Assembly (NCBI GenBank): GCA_038878695.1
Contig: JAVZVD010000001.1
Location: 434,001 to 498,000, forward strand
Reading direction: 5' to 3'
Length of the DNA stretch: 64,000 nt
Origin: Fervidicoccaceae archaeon
GTDB taxonomy: Archaea > Thermoproteota > Thermoprotei_A > Sulfolobales > Fervidicoccaceae
Under the pieces are notes generated by a model. That model did no database searches. It saw only the letters and a list, made by a program, of their open reading frames with translations, and was not told the origin of the DNA. Both the position numbers and the translations under genes were made by a program. Shown piece after piece: positions 34,983 through 42,869 of the stretch. Position 1 is the stretch's first letter, and the number at the start of each line of letters is the position of its first letter.

Positions 34983-35821
34983 TGCCGTTGCCGAGCAGAG
35001 TCCCGCTCGGCGCGATATTCGCCACGGGCTCCTCGAGACTGGCTTTGTCTCTCGTACTCGCGATGGTGATTCTGGCGCTAGGTGCCGACTACATTGCGCC
35101 CTACGATCCCCTGAGCGCGATTTTCCCGCCATTCTTACCGCCCTGTCGCGAGCACCCCTTCGGGACCGACGACCTAGGTCGCGACGTTTTCAGTAGAACT
35201 ATACACGGGACCAGAGTGTCCCTCCTAGTGGGCTTCACCTCGGCAGTCATGGCGATAGCCATAGGCCTGCTCGTGGGCCTGCTCTCCGGCTACTTCGGGG
35301 GGCCGATCGATGGCATCCTCATGAGGATCACCGATACCTTTCAGGTAATACCGAGATTAGTACTGGCCACGGTCATGGTGGCGTTCTTCGGAGCGAGCAT
35401 ATGGAACGTGATATTCGTGCTCGGCATACTCAGCTGGCCTCGGACCGCCAGAACAGTCAGATCCCTCGTGTTGACAATCAAAGAGCAGGCGTTCGTTGAG
35501 GCCGCCCGCGCCATTGGCCTCAGGGACTTCGATATAATATTTAGGCACGTGGTCCCCAACGTGGCCTCGACCGTTGCGGTACTGGTCGGCTACGAGATGG
35601 CCTCTGCCATACTCATCGAGGCCGGACTGAGCTTTCTGGGCCTCGGCGATCCGAATCTCGTCAGTTGGGGCAAGATAATACACGAGGGGCAGAAGTACTT
35701 CAGGCTCGGATGGTGGATGCCCCTCTTCCCCGGCCTCTTCTTATCAATGCTGGTAGTCTCGGTGAACGCCGTCGCCGACTCTCTCAGCTTCTACCTCAAC
35801 CCGAAGCTGAGGCCCAGATAG
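34979..35821 (+). CDS. dppC: peptide ABC transporter permease, DppC type (second operon)
   Basis: 280 residues. First helix LALSLVLAMVILALGADYIA, then HPFGTDDLGRDVFSRTIHG, the EAA loop KEQAFVEAARAIGLRDFDII and the ending SVNAVADSLSFYLNPKLRPR. Start overlaps dppB. No ATPase gene follows; the next gene is unrelated. The importer must use ATPases encoded elsewhere, plausibly those at 25803-27782. Confidence 0.94.
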   Translation: MMPLPSRVPLGAIFATGSSRLALSLVLAMVILALGADYIAPYDPLSAIFPPFLPPCREHPFGTDDLGRDVFSRTIHGTRVSLLVGFTSAVMAIAIGLLVGLLSGYFGGPIDGILMRITDTFQVIPRLVLATVMVAFFGASIWNVIFVLGILSWPRTARTVRSLVLTIKEQAFVEAARAIGLRDFDIIFRHVVPNVASTVAVLVGYEMASAILIEAGLSFLGLGDPNLVSWGKIIHEGQKYFRLGWWMPLFPGLFLSMLVVSVNAVADSLSFYLNPKLRPR

Positions 35822-35894
35822 CCCGGGCCCGGCTCATGGGGATAGGGGGCTACTGCGGCGAAGTCCTCGAGAAGCGCTGGCTAGGTCTGCTATT

Positions 35895-35902
35895 CTTATA
35901 AA
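35895..35902 (+). promoter_or_regulatory. TATA box before the thioredoxin-like gene
   Basis: CTTATAAA predicts transcription from near 35924, so the ATG at 35911 would be untranscribed and the ATG at 35941 is the better start. Confidence 0.45.
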
Positions 35903-35940
35903 CGTTAACAATGTTATCGAGGCCGAGGTCGCGTCAAGTC

Positions 35941-36738
35941 ATGAGCTCGAGGCGCGGAGATCGGAGGGAGATAGAGCTGGTGGTGCACCCAACCTGCAAG
36001 TCCAGTCGAGTTTTGCTACTCGAAGCGGAGAGGGCGGGCCTATTAGAAAAGATAGAGGTTCGGGTCGCTCTAAGGGCCGAGGACTTCATCTCCTCTAGAG
36101 CTCTGAGCGTTCCCTGGCTCCTCCTGCGAGGGGAACCGGCCGCGGCCGATCCGATGGGCCTCGAGGAGCTCTCCGCCGCGGTGAGCGGAGAGCCCCTGAG
36201 CCTCGAGAGGGACCCCCTCGAGGCTCTCATCGAGACTGTGGTCCACAGCTCCTTCATCTCGGCTCAGGTCGTGCTGAGGGGATCGCTCGAGCCCGCCATC
36301 AACAGCGACCTAGTCGCGGCAGCCGTGAGGGCCCCTCTCACTGGCATCAGCCCCGTCGAAGTTCTCGAGGAGCTGAGCAGGCGCGAGAGAGCCCTCTACG
36401 AGGAGCACCTAGAGAAGTTGACCAGAGCCCTCGCCGTCTCGTTCGTGAGAGAGACCTGGTGGGCTTCCGACGGCTCCCTTACGAGCGAGGCCCTTAGGAG
36501 GATCGCCGACCCGCTAGTTGTTGGGGCGTGGCTCATCGGTAAGGCCGGCATAGGCAGGGTCGGCCTCCCCAGCCTTCCTCGGCCTCCTAAACGCGAGCTC
36601 GAAATGATCATAGAGTTTATTGAGAGGAACGCCTCGGGGCTTATCTCCAGGGTCGAGCGCGAGCAGCTGGAGACCCTAGGCGATGAGCACTACCGGGACC
36701 TGTTGAACTCTCTCATGGCGCGGGCTCAATCGAGATGA
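35941..36738 (+). CDS. thioredoxin/glutaredoxin-fold-like protein, unknown function
   Basis: 265 residues. The N-terminal 80 residues look like a thioredoxin-type fold: strand IELVVHPTC, a CKSS motif in place of CxxC, helix SRVLLLEAERAGLLEKI, then LSVPWLLLRGEPAAADPM, where the VPW resembles the cis-proline strand. The remainder is helical and unassigned. With a single Cys at the active-site position it would work as a monothiol or non-redox fold. The start is chosen from the TATA position. Its 3' end overlaps the SAM hydrolase gene by 26 nt. Confidence 0.65.
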   Translation: MSSRRGDRREIELVVHPTCKSSRVLLLEAERAGLLEKIEVRVALRAEDFISSRALSVPWLLLRGEPAAADPMGLEELSAAVSGEPLSLERDPLEALIETVVHSSFISAQVVLRGSLEPAINSDLVAAAVRAPLTGISPVEVLEELSRRERALYEEHLEKLTRALAVSFVRETWWASDGSLTSEALRRIADPLVVGAWLIGKAGIGRVGLPSLPRPPKRELEMIIEFIERNASGLISRVEREQLETLGDEHYRDLLNSLMARAQSR

Positions 36739-37528
36739 GATCGCCGACTCTCACGCCTAGGACTTCGGCCGCGTTTCCCAAATTCACGGCGACCTCGGCG
36801 AATCCCAGGCTATTCTCGTAGAGCACGGCCTCGCCGCGCTCGGCCAGGCTAAAGACCGGCAAACAACGCGCCACGACGACTCTCTCGCCCGCCGAGATCG
36901 TCAACCTCTCGCGCCTCTCGCAGATGCGCTCAACGCATTCTGCTCCGAGGCTCAACGCCACGTTACCGAATCTATCTACGTAGATAGCTCTGGCGACCGC
37001 TGGCAGATCCTTCGGGCAGGGGTCTTTGAGTCTCAGCTCCACGATATCTCTCGGGCTGACGATTCTCCCCACGTCTTGGATCGGTCTGCCCAGAGCCAAG
37101 TGAACCGCCACCGGCGCGAATACGTCGCGACCGTGGAAGCTCCTCGATACGGGCCTCAGGAGCAGGACCTCGTTAGTGATCTCCCTTAACTCGATAACGC
37201 GGTCCTCAACGATAGACGGATAGAGCAGGCCGTTGTCCGGCCCTACGAAGAAGTAGCGCTCAGTCTCAACGGCGAGAGCCCTCCTCGTCGAGCCGACTCC
37301 GGGATCCACCACAGCCAGAAAGACCGTGCCCGGCGGGAAGTATCGATAGCTCGAGTATAGGACGTAAGCTCCGGAGATCACGTCGAACGCTCCAACGTCG
37401 TGCGTGAGATCGAGGACTCTGACGCGCCCCGCTCCCAAGCTCTCGACGACGCCTCTCAATATGCCGGCATAGGGGTCCGACCATCCGTAATCGGTCAGCA
37501 GAGCTACAAGGCCGCAGGCCCTCGCCAA
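36713..37528 (-). CDS. SAM hydrolase / SAM hydroxide adenosyltransferase (DUF62)
   Basis: Hydrolyses S-adenosylmethionine to adenosine and methionine; same fold as fluorinase and chlorinase. Seen: LLTDYGWSDPYAGILRG at the start, DLTHDVGAFDVISGAY, VVDPGVGSTRRALAVE, YFFVGPDNGLLYPS, SFHGRDVFAPVA and YVDRFGNVALSL. 271 residues is the normal length. The archaeal clade hydrolyses SAM with water rather than halogenating. TTG start. Confidence 0.92.
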   Translation of the reverse strand: MARACGLVALLTDYGWSDPYAGILRGVVESLGAGRVRVLDLTHDVGAFDVISGAYVLYSSYRYFPPGTVFLAVVDPGVGSTRRALAVETERYFFVGPDNGLLYPSIVEDRVIELREITNEVLLLRPVSRSFHGRDVFAPVAVHLALGRPIQDVGRIVSPRDIVELRLKDPCPKDLPAVARAIYVDRFGNVALSLGAECVERICERRERLTISAGERVVVARCLPVFSLAERGEAVLYENSLGFAEVAVNLGNAAEVLGVRVGDLISIEPAP

Positions 37529-37555
37529 GCCTCCTACCTCTCTTCTGATTCGCGC

Positions 37556-37801
37556 TCAGCCGGGAAGCCCGGCCCCGGCCTTCTCGGCCAGAATTATTGT
37601 CTTCTCCCCGTCGAGTTTAATGAGTCTCCCCTCGGTGCAACGGGCCGCGTCTGTCTCCTCATGACAACATAGTAGAGGCCGCGAACGGGCGCGCTTCGAG
37701 AGCTCGATCTCATTTAGCGGTCCGGTCAAGCATGGTAAATCGAGAGCTCTGCGCTCTTCGAGACCCCACGGCACCCCGGAAGCCAAGCGAAGGTCCACCA
37801 T
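37556..37801 (-). CDS. doubtful small ORF (81 aa)
   Basis: ATG frame with no recognised motif; contains DLPCLTGPLNEIEL, a CC pair and RLIKLDGEKTIILAEKAG, which reads like a short strand-strand-helix. No ribosome-binding site; the TATA-like CATTTAAAT upstream is too close for a leaderless start at 37801. Might be a real small gene behind the SAM hydrolase gene's start, or chance. Confidence 0.3.
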   Translation of the reverse strand: MVDLRLASGVPWGLEERRALDLPCLTGPLNEIELSKRARSRPLLCCHEETDAARCTEGRLIKLDGEKTIILAEKAGAGLPG

Positions 37802-37805
37802 TGTG

Positions 37806-37825
37806 GTTCATTAATTTAAATGAAC
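37806..37825. promoter_or_regulatory. 7-bp dyad around an AT core
   Basis: GTTCATT and AATGAAC flank AATTTA, a perfect inverted repeat in the divergent region before the archaellum regulator gene. It covers a TATA-like word, so it could be an operator; no direct proof. Confidence 0.35.
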
Positions 37826-37881
37826 GCACGCGCCCGCCTGTTTTTAATTCAATCGCTTAATAGTACGCTAAGGGACCTATT

Positions 37882-38739
37882 TTGAGCGATGATATATACA
37901 ACAGTATAAACGTGTTCAGGAATAAGCTGACCCTCTTAAAGCACTTGGACAGCGTTATCGATTTCTCAAGAGCCACCAGTCAATTGGAGCTAATCGTGTA
38001 TCTCTATAGCGTCAGGAAACCGATCAGCATAGACGAGTTGGCCTCGGCGCTCGGCTACTCCAAGAAAGCTGTACTCGACTCGCTGAGAAAACTCGAGAAG
38101 AAGGGTCTTCTGCTCAAGGAAAAACAATCTGACGAATTGAAGGTATCATTGAGCGAGAGGGGAGCGGAGTTTGTGACGAGAATGATCAAGTTGCTGAAAC
38201 CAACGTCGATCCCCGGCGAGGCGACGCTACCCGTACCAGTCAGATTAAACCTAGCCAGGGAGATCGTGGCGAGCGTAAATCTTTACAGACTCATAGTCTA
38301 CGTGGGGCTCGTCAAAGAGGATAAACCGGTCTCGGTTAAGAAAGTTGCCAAGATCCTCGGCGTCCCTAAAGAAGACCTCCGCGTGTTGCTCGACTCCTTC
38401 ACTCAGGCTCCCATGAGATTATTTAAGCTTGTCAGAATAAACGGCGAGGATGTGTTGCTGATGGACAAACAAGGAGTAGAGATGCTCAGAAGAACTATTC
38501 ATTACAGAATATATGTAACTAGTAGACTATATAGATATCTGGTAAGGTTAACTAATACTCCGTGGATCGCCGAGATGGCTCTAAAGATAAACACGGGAGC
38601 GGTGATCAGCGTGAGCGGGATCGCCGCTCTCTTAGGACTGACCAAGGCGCTGCCGCCGATCATGGCCGCGGCGCTGATCGTTCCGGCTCTCTCGTTAGCG
38701 TCGCTCAACGCCTACTTATATCGTCACAGAGCACTCTAA
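37882..38739 (+). CDS. membrane-bound winged-helix regulator, ArnR-like
   Basis: 285 residues. Two winged-helix-like units: residues 30-95 (ELIVYLYSVRKPISIDELAS, ALGYSKKAVLDSLRKLEKKG) and about 135-205 (YRLIVYVGLVKEDKPVSVKK, VAKILGVPKEDLRVLLDSF). Two membrane helices close the protein (GAVISVSGIAALLGL; ALPPIMAAALIVPALSLASL). This layout, DNA-binding domain inside and C-terminal membrane pair, matches the Sulfolobus archaellum regulator ArnR, and the gene heads the archaellum locus. TTG start with AAGGGA upstream. Regulation of arlB is inferred. Confidence 0.72.
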   Translation: MSDDIYNSINVFRNKLTLLKHLDSVIDFSRATSQLELIVYLYSVRKPISIDELASALGYSKKAVLDSLRKLEKKGLLLKEKQSDELKVSLSERGAEFVTRMIKLLKPTSIPGEATLPVPVRLNLAREIVASVNLYRLIVYVGLVKEDKPVSVKKVAKILGVPKEDLRVLLDSFTQAPMRLFKLVRINGEDVLLMDKQGVEMLRRTIHYRIYVTSRLYRYLVRLTNTPWIAEMALKINTGAVISVSGIAALLGLTKALPPIMAAALIVPALSLASLNAYLYRHRAL

Positions 38740-38744
38740 CGCTC

Positions 38745-39119
38745 CTATCCTATTCCAAGCCTTCTCAATAACTCTACGAACTTCTCCCCGATCTCCTCGG
38801 CGCGCACCCTCTTATCCATGGCCAATAATATGAATCTCTCCCCTAGCAATAGCACCACGTACTTATACTTAAAGTGCTCTCCGTTTATCACCATGTACGT
38901 CAAAGGCTCGTTCGGTGCATAGAGTCTATTTGCGATATACTCGACCTCGTTATCCAGCTCCGGTGGCCAGTAGCCTATCACGCCTTCTCTGAATCCGGCT
39001 AGCACGACCTGTTTTACTAGTAAGCCGTCAACTAGCAGCGAGAGCTCCTCCGCGAGTATAGACGCGTGATCGCTTACGTTAACGGGGCTCCCAATGATCA
39101 CCTCTCTCAACACCCTCAT
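38745..39119 (-). CDS. hypothetical protein, possibly roadblock/LC7-like
   Basis: 124 residues. A helix (ASILAEELSLLVDGLL) followed by strands KQVVLAGFREGVIGYWP, then KYVVLLLGERFILLAMDKR and a last helix. The order resembles a roadblock/LC7 domain, which in prokaryotes often partners small GTPases or motility systems, but the match is weak. It sits inverted between the regulator and arlB, inside the archaellum locus. Confidence 0.5.
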   Translation of the reverse strand: MRVLREVIIGSPVNVSDHASILAEELSLLVDGLLVKQVVLAGFREGVIGYWPPELDNEVEYIANRLYAPNEPLTYMVINGEHFKYKYVVLLLGERFILLAMDKRVRAEEIGEKFVELLRRLGIG

Positions 39120-39244
39120 AGAATCCTATCGCCTGACTTTAAAAACAGGAGAGCCGGCACGCAGAGTCTCAGTCAGTTATTCGCCGTCTCGCCGAAGCCT
39201 TCTCGAAAGCATCGAGAAGGCGACACGCCGAGAACCGCGGTGGC

Positions 39245-39257
39245 GTTTTTTAAAAAC
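39245..39257 (+). promoter_or_regulatory. strong TATA box of arlB
   Basis: GTTTTTTAAAAAC, a near-palindromic TATA element 45-56 nt before the TTG at 39301. Predicts a leader of about 25 nt with the purine-rich GGGGGGGCGAGAGGGAA as ribosome-binding site. Confidence 0.6.
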
Positions 39258-39300
39258 GAGGCCCGTCAATCCCCCGGGCAGATGGGGGGGCGAGAGGGAA

Positions 39301-39954
39301 TTGACCAAGACGAGGGGTATAGTCGGCATCGAGGCTGCCATAGTGCTGATAGCTTTCGTGATCGTGGCCTCTGCGCTAGCATTCGTTGCGCTCAACATGG
39401 GCATGTTCACGGCTCAGAGGAGCAAAGAAGTGATGGGGCAGGCGTTAAGCGAAGCCAGCAGTGCGCTGGAAGTGGACGGCTCAGTCTTCGCTTACGTTAA
39501 CGAAACTGGAAAAGTCTCGGCAATATACGTCCCGCTAAAGATATCGCCGGGTCAACAAGCGGTCGACCTCTCGAAAGACAAGGTCGATGTTGTGGTCAGG
39601 CTTCCTAGCGGAACATTCGGGAAAGTAAACGGAGAAAATCCGAAAATTGTTAGTGGACCAGTTAATTACACCTACTTACATGTGCTTGTGAGTGAAGGCT
39701 TAAGCGATCAGAAAAAGATCAATGCAACATTCTTCTTCGTGCAGTCGTTACAGAACAACGAAGAAACGCCAGCGTCTAGGGTGCTGGAGCTCGGGGAGAA
39801 AGCTGTGCTGGTGATATCGCTTTACACCGATCTGGAGCTATCTCCCTACGAGAGATTCGTGATCGAGATAAGGCCTCTCGCCGGCGCTCCGCTGACCATC
39901 GAAAGGGTTATTCCGCCTACGCTGCCCCTCGGCGAAACCGTCAATCTAATTTAG
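39301..39954 (+). CDS. arlB: archaellin (archaellum filament subunit)
   Basis: 217 residues. Class III signal peptide MTKTRG cut before IVGIEAAIVLIAFVIVASA, the hydrophobic helix that packs in the filament core. The rest is beta-rich with N-x-S/T sites (YVNETG, PVNYTY, KINATF) suited to N-glycosylation. The open frame runs to 39094, but the TTG at 39301 is fixed by the promoter, purine-rich leader and the signal peptide itself. Only one archaellin is present here; the processing peptidase gene is not in the window. Confidence 0.93.
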   Translation: MTKTRGIVGIEAAIVLIAFVIVASALAFVALNMGMFTAQRSKEVMGQALSEASSALEVDGSVFAYVNETGKVSAIYVPLKISPGQQAVDLSKDKVDVVVRLPSGTFGKVNGENPKIVSGPVNYTYLHVLVSEGLSDQKKINATFFFVQSLQNNEETPASRVLELGEKAVLVISLYTDLELSPYERFVIEIRPLAGAPLTIERVIPPTLPLGETVNLI

Positions 39955-39994
39955 AATTTTTCCCCACCTCCCCCATAATACACCTCGTGGTGGG

Positions 39995-40276
39995 ATGGAT
40001 GTGGGTTGGTGCGTCAAGAGATTGTCCGAGGGCCTCTTAGTAGTTGGGGTAGCGGGATTCGCGCTAGCAGTTGCGTGCATCTACCTATTCGTGACGCTCA
40101 TAACGATCACGCTCGACCTAGAGCTCTTGGAATACTTAGCAGTAAACGTGCCTGTGGGGGCTCTCTTGATCTATTCGTCGTCTCGCTTCATTCACACAGG
40201 TCTAGAGTCTCTCCTACTGCTAGCGAGCATCAGGAGAGGGCGAGACCTCAGGGGGTTGAAGATATGTGCCCGATAG
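39995..40276 (+). CDS. small two-helix membrane protein in the arlX position
   Basis: 93 residues with two membrane helices (LLVVGVAGFALAVACIYLFV; LEYLAVNVPVGALLIYSS) and a basic C-terminus. In Crenarchaeota the gene between arlB and arlG is arlX, whose product has a membrane anchor plus a coiled-coil domain. Here the anchor-like part and a coiled-coil protein are separate genes overlapping by 11 nt, so this could be half of a split ArlX. ATG (GGATGG) start with GGTGGG upstream. Confidence 0.6.
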   Translation: MDVGWCVKRLSEGLLVVGVAGFALAVACIYLFVTLITITLDLELLEYLAVNVPVGALLIYSSSRFIHTGLESLLLLASIRRGRDLRGLKICAR

Positions 40277-41096
40277 AGACTCGCTCGGAGACCTCTGGAG
40301 ATGCAATTGTCAGTTTTGCAGGCTCTTCGCGCTCAGGCTGTTGCGACGCGTCGTTAAGCTCGAGTACGCTAGTGATGAGCGGGGCGATGAGGCGGTGTCG
40401 CAGAGTGAGGTAGACCTAGCTAAAGATTTGAGGGAATTGAAGACGACGGTAGAGGAGTTGAAAAGAGCTATGGTGGAGCTCAAAGCTGCTTTGGCCGATC
40501 TAACGGGACCTTTCAGTGCTTATAAGCCGTTGGAAGACGCCGAGAGATACTCCGCTGGGATGCAGGCAGCAGCCCCAGCTCAGCCCCAACTCGAGAGAGT
40601 TTCGATGCGATCGGAGAAGCCGAGCGAGGCGGCAACCATCGAGCCCGGGCACCCGGTCGAGAAACCGGGTGCGTTGGAGGAGAGAGGGCTGACACACGTA
40701 TTGGCCGGCATAAGCGAGGTGCTACATAAGGAGAGAGCCAGGATAACGAGAACTGGTCTCGAGAGGGTGCTAAAAACGATCAAGACGCTATACGAGCTCA
40801 GGAGGTTGTACCCTAGGGCGAATATCGAAACGATAGTGAAGATGCTCGAGGAGATGAAGGTGCTGACGAGCGAGGAGGCGAACTTGTTGAAGACGGCCAT
40901 GAATCTGGTCGAGGAGTCGCTCAGAGAGAACATCTCACACGAGGAGAACGTATTAATGATGTTCATGCTATTGAGGCAACTCGGCGTAAAGTCGGAGGAG
41001 CTAGAGGAAGAAGCGTTGAGAACCATGCTGGACTTGCTCACGTTCAAGAGGAGAAAACGGAGCAGCGACATAGCGACGAACGTAAACAGCGGTTGA
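40266..41096 (+). CDS. coiled-coil protein in the arlX position
   Basis: 276 residues from the GTG at 40266 (AGGGGG upstream); a GTG at 40395 is an alternative. A heptad-rich helix (KDLRELKTTVEELKRAMVEL) lies near residues 52-80, then a Pro/Ala/Glu-rich linker and a helical domain (RITRTGLERVLKTIKTLYEL to the C-terminus). No membrane helix. ArlX forms the ring around the crenarchaeal archaellum motor; this could be its soluble part or an ArlC/D/E-like adaptor. Assignment rests mainly on position. Confidence 0.62.
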   Translation: MPDRDSLGDLWRCNCQFCRLFALRLLRRVVKLEYASDERGDEAVSQSEVDLAKDLRELKTTVEELKRAMVELKAALADLTGPFSAYKPLEDAERYSAGMQAAAPAQPQLERVSMRSEKPSEAATIEPGHPVEKPGALEERGLTHVLAGISEVLHKERARITRTGLERVLKTIKTLYELRRLYPRANIETIVKMLEEMKVLTSEEANLLKTAMNLVEESLRENISHEENVLMMFMLLRQLGVKSEELEEEALRTMLDLLTFKRRKRSSDIATNVNSG

Positions 41097-41126
41097 AGAA
41101 AGCAGCAGCGATGAGGGCAAAAATGG

Positions 41127-41591
41127 ATGGGCGAGTCCACGACGATAGCACACGCGTTGCTCACGATAGTGGCGGTCATTCTGGTCTCTCTCTTCGCGAT
41201 GGCCGTCATGGGTCAGCTGAACTTATTGGTAAACTCGATGAACATAGCCGTAAAAAATAAAGCTGATACTTTTAGACTAAGTATTGATATAATATATGCG
41301 TATTATAATGGAACACATTTAGTGATCTATGTTAAGAATACTGGAGATATACCATACAATAAACTAGACTACATGGACATATTCGTGAGAGACTACAGCG
41401 GCAAGGTAGAATACTACGTGTCGGGTGCCAGCTACGTGGTGATCGTTGAGTACGGCGTTAGAACGGGGGTGCTTGAGCCCTCCGAGACGATTGAGCTAGT
41501 AATAGACACCGATGGTAGACAGTACACGCCGCCGATAGAGATCAAGCTGGCGCTAGTCAACGGCTACGCCACCTCATACGTTGTGAGTTAG
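41127..41591 (+). CDS. arlG: archaellum stator protein ArlG
   Basis: 154 residues: N-terminal membrane helix (IAHALLTIVAVILVSLFAM) followed by an Ig-like beta-sandwich outside the cell (HLVIYVKNTGDIPYNKLDY). ArlG with ArlF anchors the motor to the S-layer. ATG with GAGGG upstream. The codons for residues 35-70 are much more AT rich than the flanks. The G/F assignment follows the crenarchaeal order B-X-G-F-H-I-J. Confidence 0.82.
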   Translation: MGESTTIAHALLTIVAVILVSLFAMAVMGQLNLLVNSMNIAVKNKADTFRLSIDIIYAYYNGTHLVIYVKNTGDIPYNKLDYMDIFVRDYSGKVEYYVSGASYVVIVEYGVRTGVLEPSETIELVIDTDGRQYTPPIEIKLALVNGYATSYVVS

Positions 41592-41601
41592 GTGCGTTGT
41601 C

Positions 41602-42150
41602 ATGCCGTCCGAGGTATTGCTGCCGGGTGTGGCAGTCGTGTTGACCATGATGTTAATAGCGTCGACGCTCGTGAGCGTGCTCATGTACTCTAGCACGTCG
41701 CTCCTCTCCTCAATGAGAGATCACGCGAACATAATGCTCAGGTCCAAGCTGAATAGGATATTAATAACGAATGCTGAAGCGATCGCGACTAATATCAACG
41801 AAAATACGAGCACGTATAGGATCGACTTCGTGATCTATATTTATAACGAAGGCTCGGAGCCCATATACGACATGAACAAGTGCGATCTCATGATTCAATA
41901 TTATACGGTGAGCAACGGCGTAGAGGTCGTTCGACTAACGTACGGAGAAAACTGGCGCATTACTGAAGTCTTTTTGACAGATAATTACGCTATATCGTTT
42001 AATTCGAAGAACTCCATAGGACCCGGTGAGCTGGGCGTAATCGAAGGACACCTTGTGAGAGATAACATAGACATCAGTAAACCAATAAAAATGTTATTTA
42101 CTTCGCACTACGGGTATACGGCCTCGAGGTGGGTCTCGCTTGGTCCTTGA
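41602..42150 (+). CDS. arlF: archaellum stator protein ArlF
   Basis: 182 residues: N-terminal membrane helix (GVAVVLTMMLIASTLVSVLM) then a beta-rich domain (YRIDFVIYIYNEGSEPIYDM), as expected for ArlF, which binds the S-layer as part of the stator. Begins 10 nt after arlG and overlaps arlH by 11 nt. Swapping the F and G names is possible because both have the same layout. Confidence 0.8.
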   Translation: MPSEVLLPGVAVVLTMMLIASTLVSVLMYSSTSLLSSMRDHANIMLRSKLNRILITNAEAIATNINENTSTYRIDFVIYIYNEGSEPIYDMNKCDLMIQYYTVSNGVEVVRLTYGENWRITEVFLTDNYAISFNSKNSIGPGELGVIEGHLVRDNIDISKPIKMLFTSHYGYTASRWVSLGP

Positions 42151-42853
42151 GACAAGGGTGATAACCACAGGCAACAGCGAGCTCGACTCTAAGCTAGGTG
42201 GCGGTTTACCCGTCCCCTCCCTTCTGGTAGTAGAGGGAGGACACGGCTCTGGCAAGACCGTTTTGATCCAGCAGTTCATATATGGGGCTCTTCTCTCGGG
42301 GCTAAGGACCATAGTTATAACGACGGAGGCTTCCACGATAGGCTATATCAGACAAATGATCGGCGTGGGCTTCAACATTCTCGAAAAATACTTGAACGGC
42401 TCGCTGATCGTATACTCGTCCAGAATACCTCGCGTGAGATGGGTCGAATCTACTGGGAGAACTCTGCTCGAGCTAGTCCAAAGCCACGCGGTTAGAAGCA
42501 TTGATAAATACGACATATACGTAGTTGACTCTTTCACGACACTTATTAAGGGGGCTAGCACGGACAACGTATCTAATTTCCTAACTATAATTAAGAAACT
42601 CGTTGACAAAGGTAAAACGTTCATGTTGAGTATTCACCCGGATGGCCTAGATAGGGAGATTTACCTGTTCCTAAGGGCAATAGCGGACGGTTACATGGAG
42701 CTCAAGAACGTTGAGATGGGTGGCAAATTGATGAAAGCTTTGAGCATCATAAAACTAAAGGGAGCCCCTACCTCCTACAATTCCATGGTAACTTTCGAAG
42801 TGGACCCGGCCTTTGGTATAAAACTCGTCCCGATGGCTCTGGCAAAAGTATAA
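42140..42853 (+). CDS. arlH: archaellum motor ATP-binding protein ArlH
   Basis: KaiC/RecA-like ATP-binding protein, 237 residues. Walker A GGHGSGKT (33-40), Walker B-type YDIYVVDSFTTLI (about 125-137). ArlH binds ArlI and assembles inside the ArlX ring. TTG start inside the end of arlF with GAGGTGGG upstream, indicating translational coupling. Confidence 0.93.
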   Translation: MVLETRVITTGNSELDSKLGGGLPVPSLLVVEGGHGSGKTVLIQQFIYGALLSGLRTIVITTEASTIGYIRQMIGVGFNILEKYLNGSLIVYSSRIPRVRWVESTGRTLLELVQSHAVRSIDKYDIYVVDSFTTLIKGASTDNVSNFLTIIKKLVDKGKTFMLSIHPDGLDREIYLFLRAIADGYMELKNVEMGGKLMKALSIIKLKGAPTSYNSMVTFEVDPAFGIKLVPMALAKV

Positions 42854-42869
42854 TTAGTAGGCGTTCGCC

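Noticed and set aside
40580-41209. 209-residue minus-strand frame within the arlX-position gene
   Set aside because: Ser/Leu-rich antisense of a Glu/Lys-rich coiled coil; the plus-strand frame has operon context.
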